A stretch of DNA of 64,000 nucleotides, taken from the NCBI GenBank assembly GCA_011742915.1, contig JAAQTN010000012.1:1-64000 (forward strand), read 5' to 3'. The translations under genes and the position numbers were made by a program. Under the pieces are notes generated by a model, which searched no databases, was not told the origin of the DNA, and saw nothing but the letters and a program-made list of their open reading frames with translations. Of this stretch, positions 34,650 through 43,581 are shown one piece after another; within the stretch, counting starts at the first letter, position 1, and each line of letters begins with the position of its first letter. The stretch comes from Billgrantia desiderata. GTDB taxonomy: Bacteria; Pseudomonadota; Gammaproteobacteria; Pseudomonadales; Halomonadaceae.

Positions 34650-35588
34650 TCAGCCTTCGGCGATCAGCAGCGGGTTATAGCCGCTGCGCCGGTAGCGCCC
34701 CTCCTCGCCCAGCAGCAGGTCCAGCGCCAGGCTGCCCAGGTCGTCGGCCAGCGGCTCGGCCTCGGCGTCCAGCGTGCGGGGGAATATCTTGAGATAGCTG
34801 CCGCAGTCGCCGCAGGCCTCGGCCTGGGCCACCTCGGCAGTCGCCTCGTCTTCCTCTGCGCTCGCTTGCGGCGCCAGGCTCAGGTAGCCGAGCTTGCCGC
34901 TCTGCTCGCACACGCTGCACAGGGAGCGTTCGAAGTACCACTGGGTCGCGCACAGGCCGCACTGCAGGTAGCGCACGCCGCTGCAGCTGGCCTCGCTCTC
35001 GATCACGCTGGCCACCGGCGGCGAACCGCAGCAGGGGCACAGGGTGCGTATCTCGCCGCTGGGGCGAGCCGGCGCGTGCGGCAGCGCCTGCACCAGCCGC
35101 TGCCAGGCTACCTGCAGGGCCGCGGCGATCAGCGGCATCAGGCCACGGTGCTGCTCGTCACCGGCCTCACCGGCAAGCAGCTGGGCCACCAGCTGCTTCA
35201 GCGTGGCGTCGGGCAGTTCGCGCAGGGCGGCGATGAGGGGGCGCTGTGCTGCGCCCACGTGCAGCTCCAGCGCGCCGAGCAGGGCCGCCAGTTCGCCCGG
35301 GATGTCGATGTCGTCCTGCAGCGCCTGGGCATTCAGGGGCGGCATGCCGTGCTCGAGTGCCAGACGAAATGCCTCGGGCTCGGGCTGCCAGCCCGTGGCG
35401 CGCTCCAGCGCCACCTGCTGGGCGGTGGCCACTTGGGCCATGAAGCCGAGAAACTCCCCCAGCGGTGCGTTGCGCTCGGCCAGCGCCTGCAGACGCCGCG
35501 CGCGCCGGGCGAAGTGGTCGTCGGCGGGCAGGCGGACCTCGGGCGGCTGCATGATCCCCATGGGGGCATTGCCATAGGCGTGGTTCAC
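34650..35588 (-). CDS. fdhE: FdhE: formate dehydrogenase accessory protein
   Basis: A 312-residue FdhE-family protein with four CxxC pairs for metal binding: CPCCGSPP, CGLCATQW, CSVCEQSG and CGDCGSYLK. FdhE is a rubredoxin-like chaperone needed to activate respiratory formate dehydrogenases before export. The start is GTG 35588, overlapping the fdoI stop (GTGA), with AAAGGGGA just upstream. An acidic insertion (SAEEDEATAEVAQAEA) between the third and fourth pairs is uncommon. Confidence 0.9.
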   Translation of the reverse strand: MNHAYGNAPMGIMQPPEVRLPADDHFARRARRLQALAERNAPLGEFLGFMAQVATAQQVALERATGWQPEPEAFRLALEHGMPPLNAQALQDDIDIPGELAALLGALELHVGAAQRPLIAALRELPDATLKQLVAQLLAGEAGDEQHRGLMPLIAAALQVAWQRLVQALPHAPARPSGEIRTLCPCCGSPPVASVIESEASCSGVRYLQCGLCATQWYFERSLCSVCEQSGKLGYLSLAPQASAEEDEATAEVAQAEACGDCGSYLKIFPRTLDAEAEPLADDLGSLALDLLLGEEGRYRRSGYNPLLIAEG

Positions 35589-36274
35589 GGCGATTCCCCT
35601 TTGCGGCTTTCGTGGCGGCGGCTGATCTCGCGGTGCTTGCGCTCCTTCTCCATCTCCTCCTCGTACCACAGGTCGTGATGGTGGCGGGCCCAGGCCTTGC
35701 TCACCCGGCCGCGAACCATGGCCTGGAACGAGCCCTTGACCCAGATGCCGGAGTAGATGTGGATGATCAGGGTGATGATGGCGAGGAAGGCGAGGTAGGC
35801 GTGGCCCATCGACGCCAGCCGGCGCAGGGTGAGCGGCACCTCCTCGCCGACCAGCGGTTGCCACATCAGCACGCCGGTGATCAGCAGCAGCGGTACGCAC
35901 AGCAGCATGACCCAGTACACCAGCTTCTGGCCGGCGTTGTTCTTGCCCACCGGTGGCAGCTTCTCGTCGCGGTTGGCCAGCACGTCGTCGATCTGCTTGA
36001 GCCACTGCACGTCATGACGCTTGAACAGACTCTCCTTGAAGAAGCGGATCGCCATCAGCACGAACAGCAGCGACATGAACAGGCCGATCCACGGATGCAG
36101 GATACGGGTCATGGTAGGGCCGCCGAACAGCCCCGTCAGCGACCAGAAGAAGGGGTGAAAGAAGGGCAGCCCGCTGAGCACCAGCAGCACGAAGCTGATG
36201 GCGACGAGCCAGTGCAGCAGGCGTGTCCAGACGCCGTAGCGCAGCAGCTGTGGGTCCGTCTTGGCCAGGCTCAT
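35585..36274 (-). CDS. fdoI: FdoI: formate dehydrogenase cytochrome b556 subunit
   Basis: A 229-residue membrane protein with four helices and the haem-b histidines expected of FdnI/FdoI ([45 protein letters not shown]). It takes electrons from FdoH to the quinone pool. The C-terminal tail is long and charged ([19 protein letters not shown]). Overlaps fdoH by four bases (ATGA). Confidence 0.92.
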   Translation of the reverse strand: MSLAKTDPQLLRYGVWTRLLHWLVAISFVLLVLSGLPFFHPFFWSLTGLFGGPTMTRILHPWIGLFMSLLFVLMAIRFFKESLFKRHDVQWLKQIDDVLANRDEKLPPVGKNNAGQKLVYWVMLLCVPLLLITGVLMWQPLVGEEVPLTLRRLASMGHAYLAFLAIITLIIHIYSGIWVKGSFQAMVRGRVSKAWARHHHDLWYEEEMEKERKHREISRRHESRKGESP

Positions 36275-37218
36275 GGTCGCTCCTCCCGCTCGTCGCTTGC
36301 CTCCCGCTCTCGTTGGCGGGCCTCGTCGTCGCGCACCGCCTGTTCGTCATCCTCGCCGTGCTCCTTGGGCCCGGCGGTGGCGTAGTGGAGAAAGCCGGTC
36401 AGGGCGGCAAGGCCGATGGCTGCCGAGGCCAGCGGTTTGGTCACCCCCTTCCAGGCGCTGACCATCGGGCTGATGCTGGGGTTCTCCGGCAGGGCGCTGT
36501 AGATCCCCGGCTTGTCGGCGTGCTGCAGCACGTAGATCACGTGGGTGCCGTCGACGCCCTCGGGGTTGTAGACCCCGGCGTTGTCGAAGCCGCGGCTCTT
36601 GAGAAAGTTGGTGCGGGTCTCGGCCAGGTCGAGCATGTCGTCGCGGGTGCCGAACATGATCGAACCGGTGGGGCACGATTTGACGCAGGCCGGCTCCAGG
36701 CCGTGGAACACCCGGTCGGAACACAGTGTGCACTTGTAGGACTTGCCGTCCACCTCCGAGATGCGCGGCACGTCGAAGGGACAGCCGGTGACGCAGTAGC
36801 CGCAGCCGATGCAGTGCTCGGAGTTGAAGTCGACGATACCGTTGGCGTACTGCACGATGGCGCCGGGGGCCGGGCACGCCTCGAGACAGCCGGGGTCGGC
36901 ACAGTGCATGCAGTTGTCCTTGCGGATCAGCCACTCCAGGTTGCCCTGCTCGTTCTCGTACTCGTCGAAGCGCATCACCTGCCAGGTGTTGGGGGTGAGG
37001 TCGAGCGGGTTGTCGTATTCGCCGACGTTGTTGCCGACCTCGTCGCGCAGGTCGTTCCACTCGGCGCAGGCGACTTGGCACGCCTTGCAGCCGATGCAGC
37101 GCGACACGTCGATCAGCTTGGTCACCGGGTCGATGCCGCCCGTTCGCTCCTGGGGCGAGGGTACCGTGGTCGCCGAGCGGGCGATGATGTTCTGCAGATT
37201 GACCTGTTCGCCTCTCAT
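36271..37218 (-). CDS. fdoH: FdoH: formate dehydrogenase iron-sulfur beta subunit
   Basis: A 315-residue four-cluster ferredoxin protein. Clusters: [44 protein letters not shown] and CTLCSDRV with CVKSCPTG. One C-terminal membrane anchor ([20 protein letters not shown]) is followed by a charged tail. It links the periplasmic FdoG to FdoI. Starts 22 bp after fdoG with a TTGCCCTGT leader and GGAGGCC before ATG. Confidence 0.93.
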   Translation of the reverse strand: MRGEQVNLQNIIARSATTVPSPQERTGGIDPVTKLIDVSRCIGCKACQVACAEWNDLRDEVGNNVGEYDNPLDLTPNTWQVMRFDEYENEQGNLEWLIRKDNCMHCADPGCLEACPAPGAIVQYANGIVDFNSEHCIGCGYCVTGCPFDVPRISEVDGKSYKCTLCSDRVFHGLEPACVKSCPTGSIMFGTRDDMLDLAETRTNFLKSRGFDNAGVYNPEGVDGTHVIYVLQHADKPGIYSALPENPSISPMVSAWKGVTKPLASAAIGLAALTGFLHYATAGPKEHGEDDEQAVRDDEARQREREASDEREERP

Positions 37219-37240
37219 CTTTGGCCTCCTTGCCCTGTGC

Positions 37241-40200
37241 CTACAGCTTGTCGACGCGCACCAGGAACGACTTGTACTCGGGTGTCTGGGTATTGGCGTC
37301 GCCCACCGAGGGCGTGAGCGTGTTGGTCAGATGGGCCTTCTTGGTTTCGCCGAGGAAGCCCCAGTGCAGCGGAATGCCCACCTGATGCACCGTCTTGCCG
37401 GCCACCTGCAGCGGGCGAATGCGCTTGGTCACCACCGCCACCGCGTCGATGTGGCCGCGCTTGGAGCTGACCCGCACCCGGTCGCCCTTGGCGATGCCCA
37501 GCTCCTGGGCCAGGCTTTCGCCGATCTCGACGAACTTCTCCGGCTGGGCGATGGCGTTGAGCCGGTTGTGCATCGTCCAGTAGTGGAAGTGTTCGGTCAG
37601 GCGATAGCTGGTCGCGGCGTGGGGAAACTCCTCGAAGGTGCCGAGGTTTTCGCGATCCTGCGGGAAGATGCGCGCCCCCGGGTTGTGCTTGGCCAGGGGG
37701 TTGTCCGGATGCAGCGGATTGCTGGCGATGGGCGTCTCGAAGGGTTCGTAGTGCTCGGGGAAGGGACCCTCCTTCATGCGGTCGCGAGCGAACAGCTGGC
37801 CGCGTCCGGTCTGGTTCATGATGAACGGGCCCTGAGTCGCCTCGGGCGGCGAGTCCTCGGGGAAGTCGGGCACGTCGTTGCCGACCCAACGCTCGCCGTC
37901 CCACCACACCACGGCCTTGTTGGCCGCCCAGGGCGTGCCGTCGGGGCGGGCGCTGGCGCGGTTGTAGAGGATGCGGCGATTGGCCGGCCACGACCACGCC
38001 CAGCCCAGCGTCTGCCCGGTGCCGTAGGGGTCGGAGTTGTCGCGGCGCACCATCTGGTTGCCGCCCTCGGTCCAGCAGCCGGCGAAGATCCAGCAGCCGC
38101 AGGCGGTGGAGCCGTCGGCGCGCAGGAAGCCGAAGTCCTCGATCTGCTCGCCGGCGCGTACCACCAGGTTGCGGTCCTCGTCGAAGACGTCCTCCAGCGC
38201 CCAGCCGTTGTACTCCCGGGCCAGCTCCTCGGGGCTCGGCTCCTCCGGCCGACGGTAGGGCCAGTGCAGGTTGAGGATGGGGTCGGGGAAGGCGCCGCCC
38301 TCCTCCTGGTAGAGCCGCTGCATGCGCAGGAAGATGCCGGCCAGGATCGCCGTGTCGGGCTTGGCTTCGCCCGGCGGCGGCGCCGCCTGCCAGAACCACT
38401 GCAGCCAGCGCGAGCTGTTGACGATGGTACCGTCCTCCTCGGCGAAGCTGGTGGTGGGCAGGCGGAACACCTCGGTGTCGATGGCGGCAGGATCGACGTC
38501 GTGATACTCGCCGTGGTTCATCCAGAATTCCGCCGTTTCGGTCCTCAGCGGGTCGATCACCACCAGGAACTTCAGCCGCGACAGCGCCTCGGTGACCTTG
38601 GCCTTGTGCGGGAAGGCCGCCAGCGGGTTGAAGCCCTGGCACAGGTAGCCGTTGATCTCGCCATGATGCATGCGCTCGAAGGTGTGCAGGATGTCGTAGA
38701 GGTCCTCGCCCATCTTCGGCAGCCAGTCGTAGCACCAGTTATTGGCTTCGGTGGCGGCGTCGCCGTACCACGCCTTCATCAGGCTGACGTGAAAGCGCTC
38801 GTAGTAGCGCCAGTAGGAGATCTCCTCGGGCACCAGCGGCGGGCGGGCGCGCTCGAGAATGAAGTCCTCGTAGTCCTGCTCGTCGTCGTCGGGCAGGGTC
38901 AGGTAGCCGGGCAGCTGGTCGGAGAGCAGCCCCAGGTCGGTCAGGCCCTGGATGTTGGAGTGGCCGCGCAGGGCGTTGACCCCGCCGCCGCGCATGCCCA
39001 TGTTGCCCAGCAGCAGCTGGACGATGGCCGCGGTGCGGATGATCTGCGAGCCGATGGAGTGCTGCGTCCAGCCCAGCGCATAGAGGAAGGTCATGGTCTT
39101 GTCGGGGGCCGCCGTCTCGGCGGCCATGTCCCACACGTGCTGGATCTTCTCGCGCGGCGTGCCGCACACCGACGAGACCACGTCGAGGGTGTAGCGGCTG
39201 TAATGCTGGCGCATCAGTTGGAACACGCAGCGTGGATGCTGCAGCGTCTCGTCGCGCAGGGCGTGACCGTCCTCGTCGTACTGGTACTGCCAGCCCTCCA
39301 TCTCGTATTCGCCGTTGTCGGCGTCGTAGCCGTTGAACAGGCCGTCCTCGAAGCCGAACTCGTCGGCCACCAGCAGGCTGGCATCGGTGTAGGCGAGCAC
39401 GTAGTCGCGCTGGAAGCGACCGCTCTCGATCAGGTAGTGGATCAGCCCGCCGAGGAAGGCGATGTCGGTGCCGGTGCGAATCTCGGCGAAGTAGTCCGCT
39501 ACCGCGGCGGTGCGGGTGAAGCGCGGGTCGACCACCACCAGCCGGGCGTCGTTGTGCTCGCGCGCCTCCATCACCCAGCGGAAGCCCACGGGATGCGCTT
39601 CGGCAGGGTTGCCCCCCATGCCGATGATCAGGTCGGCATTGCGAATGTCGACCCAGTGGTTGGTCATGGCACCGCGACCGAATGTTGGGGCAAGACCTGC
39701 CACCGTCGGTCCGTGTCAGACGCGCGCCTGATTGTCGAACACCACCATGCCCAGACTGCGGGCGATTCTGTGGGTGCAGTAGGCGGTCTCGTTGGTCGAG
39801 GCCGAGGCCGCCAGCATGCCCGTCGTGGTCCAGCGATTGACGGTCTGACCTTCCTCGTTCTCGGTGATGAAGTTGGCGTCGCGGTCGTCTTTCATGTGTC
39901 GGGCGATGCGGGTGAAGGCTTCGTCCCAGCTGATCCGCTTCCACTCGCTGCTGCCGGCCTCACGTACCTGAGGGTAGCGCAGTCGCGATTCGCTGCGGAT
40001 GTAGTCGAGCAGCCCCGCGCCCTTGGGGCACAGCGAGCCGCGACTCACCGGGTGATCCGGGTCGCCCTCGACGTGGTAGATGTCATCGATGTTGTTGATC
40101 GCGGCGTCGCCGCGGGCGTAGATCAGCACGCCGCAGCCCACCGAGCAGTAGGTGCAGTTGCTGCGAGTGATCTTGGCGCCGGTGAGCTTGAAGTGGCGGA

Positions 40201-40309
40201 TCGAGGCGATGGCGGGGTCCGGGGCGAAGCCCATCATCGCCATGCTGGATGTGGCCATCCCCGCCGCACCGAGCTTGAAGAACTGTCTGCGCGAAACCCT
40301 GAGGGTCAT
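37241..40309 (-). CDS. fdoG: FdoG: selenocysteine-containing formate dehydrogenase-O/N catalytic subunit
   Basis: A 1022-residue protein when UGA at 39716-39718 is read as selenocysteine (U198); E. coli FdnG has Sec at 196. The flanking residues [20 protein letters not shown] match that enzyme. The N-terminus is a Tat signal (SRRQFFK twin-arginine followed by a hydrophobic stretch). The catalytic 4Fe-4S is [10 protein letters not shown]; bis-MGD domains follow. ATG 40309 has GGAGG five bases upstream. It oxidises formate on the periplasmic face and feeds electrons to FdoH/FdoI. First gene of a row that also encodes fdhE, selA, selB and selC. Confidence 0.95.
39689..39718 (-). promoter_or_regulatory. 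Selenocysteine UGA with bacterial SECIS hairpin
   Basis: The Sec codon is 39716-39718. On the minus strand a stem GGCA/TGCC encloses the loop GGTCT (39689-39701), 14 bases after the UGA. Loop sequence and distance agree with the fdnG/fdhF SECIS that SelB recognises. Confidence 0.9.
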
Positions 40310-40446
40310 GAGGCCTCCTGCCTGGTTCCTACCCAATGCTGTCGTTATGGTCTATTGCTAGCGGTCTCTTACAAGCGTAGCGACTTCTCACCGCATGCTT
40401 GCGGCGGGTTTGTTTCCGTCGGTAACGCGCCGGATCTACGGTTCGC

Positions 40447-40866
40447 TCAGGGCGACTGGTCGCCGCTGGCCTGGGGCTCGCCGTCTTCCTGTCGGCCGGT
40501 GTCGTCGGCGCCCAGCGGTTCGTCGGGCATGACGTCGTCGTTGTCGTTCTCTTCGCCGTCCTCTTCGCGCTCGGGCGACTGTGTCTCGTAGGCCGGGCCG
40601 GCGTCGGATGCGGCAGGTGGGGTCTGGAACAGCTCGTCGCCCTGGGTCTCGCCGCTGCCGCTGCCCTGATCCTCCTCCTCCATGTCGGCACCGGTGATAC
40701 CGCTGGTGGTGCCGGCTCGTCCGGTGGTGACGTCCGGCGCTTCGGTGATCTCTGCCGGGTCCATGCCGGCGGCGCTCTCGTCCGGTGTGGCCGGGTCGGT
40801 GGCCAGTGCCGTGGCCGACCAGAGCATGGTTGCCCCCAGCAGAGGGACGAACGTCTTGGCTGTCAT
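40447..40866 (-). CDS. Exported, highly acidic low-complexity protein
   Basis: A 139-residue protein with a signal peptide (TAKTFVPLLGATMLWSATALA). The mature part is very rich in Asp, Glu, Gly and Pro (EEEDQGSGSGETQGDE, EREEDGEENDNDDVMP) with no Cys and no recognisable domain. Probably unfolded in the periplasm, a composition seen in halophile envelopes. GGCAAGGAGGC precedes the ATG. It stands alone between fdoG and the MFS gene. Function unknown. Confidence 0.65.
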   Translation of the reverse strand: MTAKTFVPLLGATMLWSATALATDPATPDESAAGMDPAEITEAPDVTTGRAGTTSGITGADMEEEDQGSGSGETQGDELFQTPPAASDAGPAYETQSPEREEDGEENDNDDVMPDEPLGADDTGRQEDGEPQASGDQSP

Positions 40867-40939
40867 GCTTGCCTCCTTGCCTGCCGCTTTCTAACCCCCA
40901 GCGTAGACCCTGACGAATGAGGCCGACAGCGAGGCGCCT

Positions 40940-40955
40940 TGGCTCGATGGTGGCA
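40940..40955 (+). promoter_or_regulatory. Possible sigma-54-type promoter before the MFS gene
   Basis: TGGCTCGATGGTGGCA has GG and GC with the required 10-base gap and 10 of 12 consensus positions. It lies 117 bp before the MFS start. In a GC-rich genome such matches arise by chance, so weight is low. Confidence 0.25.
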
Positions 40956-41056
40956 ATCTCGCGCCTTGCCTTTCTACACTGGAGCCAGGCCGCCCCGGTG
41001 GGATGCCGAGGCGGTCGCAGTCGTTTCGCGTCCGGCATCGTCAATGGAGTGACATC

Positions 41057-42358
41057 TTGCGCAGTTTACCGGCCACCCTTCCGATCCTCTTCGTCTGCGA
41101 GATCAGCTTCCTGCTCGGTCACGGCCTGATCATGACCCTGCTCGGGGTACGCATGTCCATTGAGGGCTTCCCCTCGCACATGGCGGGGCTGCTGATGTCG
41201 AGCTTCTCGCTCGGCTTCGTGCTGGGCAGCTATCTGCTGGAGAAGCGTATCCGCAGCGTGGGCCATATCCGCGTGTTCGCCGCCTGCGCCGGCATCCTGG
41301 CGGTGACCGCCATGCTCCACGGCCTGTGGGTCGACGCCTGGGCCTGGCTGGCCTGGCGCCTGCTCGGCGGGGTGGCCACGGCGGGCATGCTGATGGTGAT
41401 GGAGTCGTGGGTCTCGGGGGAGTCGACCAACGACAATCGCGGGCGGGTGCTGGCGATCTACATGATCATCTCGACCCTGTCGCTGGCCGGCGGGCAGTGG
41501 ATGCTCAATCTGGCCGACCCGGCCGGCCCGGCGCTGTTCTCTCTGGTCGGCATACTGTTCGCCCTGGCTCTGGTGCCGCTGTCGATCGTGCGCATTCACG
41601 GCCCGCGCCAGACCCACGACATCCAGCCGCAGAAGATCCCCCTCAAGACGCTGTTCAAGCGCGCGCCGGTGGGGCTGGTAGGGGCCTTCACCGCCGGGCT
41701 GATGGTGCAGTCCTTCTTCGCCATGACGCCCTTCTACGGCCAGGAGATCGGCCTCACCACCGGTGAGACGGCGCGTTTCATGGCCATTACCACCATGGTG
41801 GCGCTGTTCGCCCAGTGGGGGCTCGGGCGGCTCTCCGACCATATCGACCGGCGCAAGGTGATCCTCGGCATGGCGGTGGTGATGACCATCTCCGGCGTGC
41901 TGGTATCGATGCTGGTGCGCATCGACTTCTGGCTGCTGGTGCTGGTGGCCTGCTTCCATACCGCCATGCTGCATACCCTCTATGCTCTGAGCCTGGCCCA
42001 CACCAACGACTGGCTGGAGCCTGGCGAGATCGTTGCCGCCAATGCCAAGCTGATGATCTGGTACGGCATCGGTTCGATCATCGGCCCCTTCTCGGCCTCG
42101 CTGGTGATGCAGGCGATCGGCCCCGACGGGCTGTGGATGTTCCTCGGCGGCGCCTCGCTGGCACTGGCGCTGTTCGTGGCGCTGCGCCTGCGCCGTCGTC
42201 CCGGTGAGCCGATCGAGGAGGTCGAGCAGGAGCCCTTCGTGGCGGTGCCGACCCTGGAGACGCCGCACTTCACCGAGCTCGATCCGCGCCTGGAGCCGAC
42301 CCAGATGGAGTTCCACTTCGAGGAAGCGGCGGAGACGAGGCGGGAAGAGGCTGCCTGA
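41057..42358 (+). CDS. Major facilitator superfamily transporter
   Basis: A 433-residue MFS carrier with 12 predicted helices. The start is TTG 41057, preceded by GGAGTGA; no nearby ATG fits. Motif-A-like loop in GLGRLSDHIDRRKVILG; VMESWVSGESTNDNRGRVLAIY matches the UMF/YfkF-like branch of putative efflux carriers. The soluble C-terminal tail (~40 residues) is acidic. Substrate unknown. Confidence 0.8.
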   Translation: MRSLPATLPILFVCEISFLLGHGLIMTLLGVRMSIEGFPSHMAGLLMSSFSLGFVLGSYLLEKRIRSVGHIRVFAACAGILAVTAMLHGLWVDAWAWLAWRLLGGVATAGMLMVMESWVSGESTNDNRGRVLAIYMIISTLSLAGGQWMLNLADPAGPALFSLVGILFALALVPLSIVRIHGPRQTHDIQPQKIPLKTLFKRAPVGLVGAFTAGLMVQSFFAMTPFYGQEIGLTTGETARFMAITTMVALFAQWGLGRLSDHIDRRKVILGMAVVMTISGVLVSMLVRIDFWLLVLVACFHTAMLHTLYALSLAHTNDWLEPGEIVAANAKLMIWYGIGSIIGPFSASLVMQAIGPDGLWMFLGGASLALALFVALRLRRRPGEPIEEVEQEPFVAVPTLETPHFTELDPRLEPTQMEFHFEEAAETRREEAA

Positions 42359-42411
42359 AGCCGGCGAATGCGCCATCATGGGGAACGCCCTCGGAGGGAG
42401 AAAAAAGACCG

Positions 42412-43581
42412 ATGCGACGTTCATTCGCCCTGTCCCATGTGCTGGGCCATGCGCTGGGCCTGCTGGCCTCTCTGTCGCTGCCCATGGCCGTGCAGGCCGA
42501 CAGCTGCCCGCCGCCGGGCCAGTGGCTCCAGCCCGGCGGCGAGCGGCTCGATTCGGCGGCGCTGTTCGCCGAACTCGCCGAGCGCGATGTGGTGCTGCTC
42601 GGCGAGCAGCACGACCGCATGGATCACCACCGCTGGCAGCTGCACACCCTGGCCGGCCTGCACGCCCTGCGCCCGAACATGGTGATCGGCCTGGAGATGC
42701 TGCCCCGCGAAGCCCAGCCGGCGCTGGACGCCTGGGTGGCGGGGGAGCTCGACGAGGCGGAATTTCTCGCCGCCAGCCACTGGCGCAGCGCCTGGGGCTT
42801 CGACCCGGGGCTCTACCTGCCGATCCTGCACTTCGCGCGCCTGAACCAGGTGCCGCTCAAGGCCATCAACGTTACCCCCGAGCTGCGCGGCAGGCTGGCC
42901 GGCAATGGCTGGGAGGCAGTGCCGGAGGACGAGCGCTTCGGCATCACCGCGCCGGCCGAGGCGCTGCCCGGCTACCGCGAGCGCCTGGCCGCCGTGCATG
43001 CCCAGCACCCCAGCGCAGGCGACGAGGAGAGCCTCGAGCGCTTCATCGCTGCGCAATTGGTGTGGGACCGCGCCATGGCCGCCGGACTGGCCGAGGCCGC
43101 CGCCGAGGGGGCGCTGACGGTGGGGCTGATCGGCCAAGGGCACCTGCAGTACGAACACGGCGTGCCCCATCAGCTCGACGATCTGGGTGTGGAGGCCCAT
43201 GCCACCCTGCTGCCCTGGGCGGTGGAGGAGGGATGCGAGCCGCCGCCTGAAGGGCTGGCGCAGGCCGTGTTCACCCTGGCCGAGACGCCAAGGGCGTTGC
43301 AGCCACCCATGCAGCTCGGGGTCTACCTGATGCCCGGCGAGCGGGGCGTGGCGATACACGGCGTAGTAGAGGGCTCGGTGGCGGAGCAGGCCGGCCTGGA
43401 GGAGGGGGATATCGTTCTGCGGGCCGCCGGTGAGGCGTTGACGAGGCCTGCGGACCTGACCCATCTGGTGCAGCGTCAGCCCCCCGGTACCCTGCTGCCG
43501 CTGGAGGTGGAGCGGAACGGCGAGCGGCGCGAGATCCTGGCGCGCTTCCCGCCACGTGACGACGGCAACGGCACGCCATGA
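42412..43581 (+). CDS. ChaN-like (haem-binding) protein with C-terminal PDZ domain
   Basis: A 389-residue exported protein. An N-terminal signal peptide ends near AVQA-DSCPP. The ChaN/DUF399 domain (~50-270) has VVLLGEQHDRMDHHRWQL, VIGLEMLPREAQPAL, SHWRSAWGFDP and GLIGQGHLQYEHGVPHQL. The PDZ domain follows (~305-385; GVAIHGVVEGSVAEQAGLEEGD). ChaN proteins of Campylobacter bind haem and are iron-regulated. The next gene starts in its stop codon (ATGA), implying a common function with an exported peptidase. Confidence 0.82.
   Translation: MRRSFALSHVLGHALGLLASLSLPMAVQADSCPPPGQWLQPGGERLDSAALFAELAERDVVLLGEQHDRMDHHRWQLHTLAGLHALRPNMVIGLEMLPREAQPALDAWVAGELDEAEFLAASHWRSAWGFDPGLYLPILHFARLNQVPLKAINVTPELRGRLAGNGWEAVPEDERFGITAPAEALPGYRERLAAVHAQHPSAGDEESLERFIAAQLVWDRAMAAGLAEAAAEGALTVGLIGQGHLQYEHGVPHQLDDLGVEAHATLLPWAVEEGCEPPPEGLAQAVFTLAETPRALQPPMQLGVYLMPGERGVAIHGVVEGSVAEQAGLEEGDIVLRAAGEALTRPADLTHLVQRQPPGTLLPLEVERNGERREILARFPPRDDGNGTP

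Noticed and set aside
39716-39718. In-frame stop inside the formate dehydrogenase alpha gene, which could mean a pseudogene or frameshift
   Set aside because: The codon is UGA at the known Sec position, the flanking residues match Sec formate dehydrogenases, a SECIS hairpin follows, and selA, selB and selC are next door.
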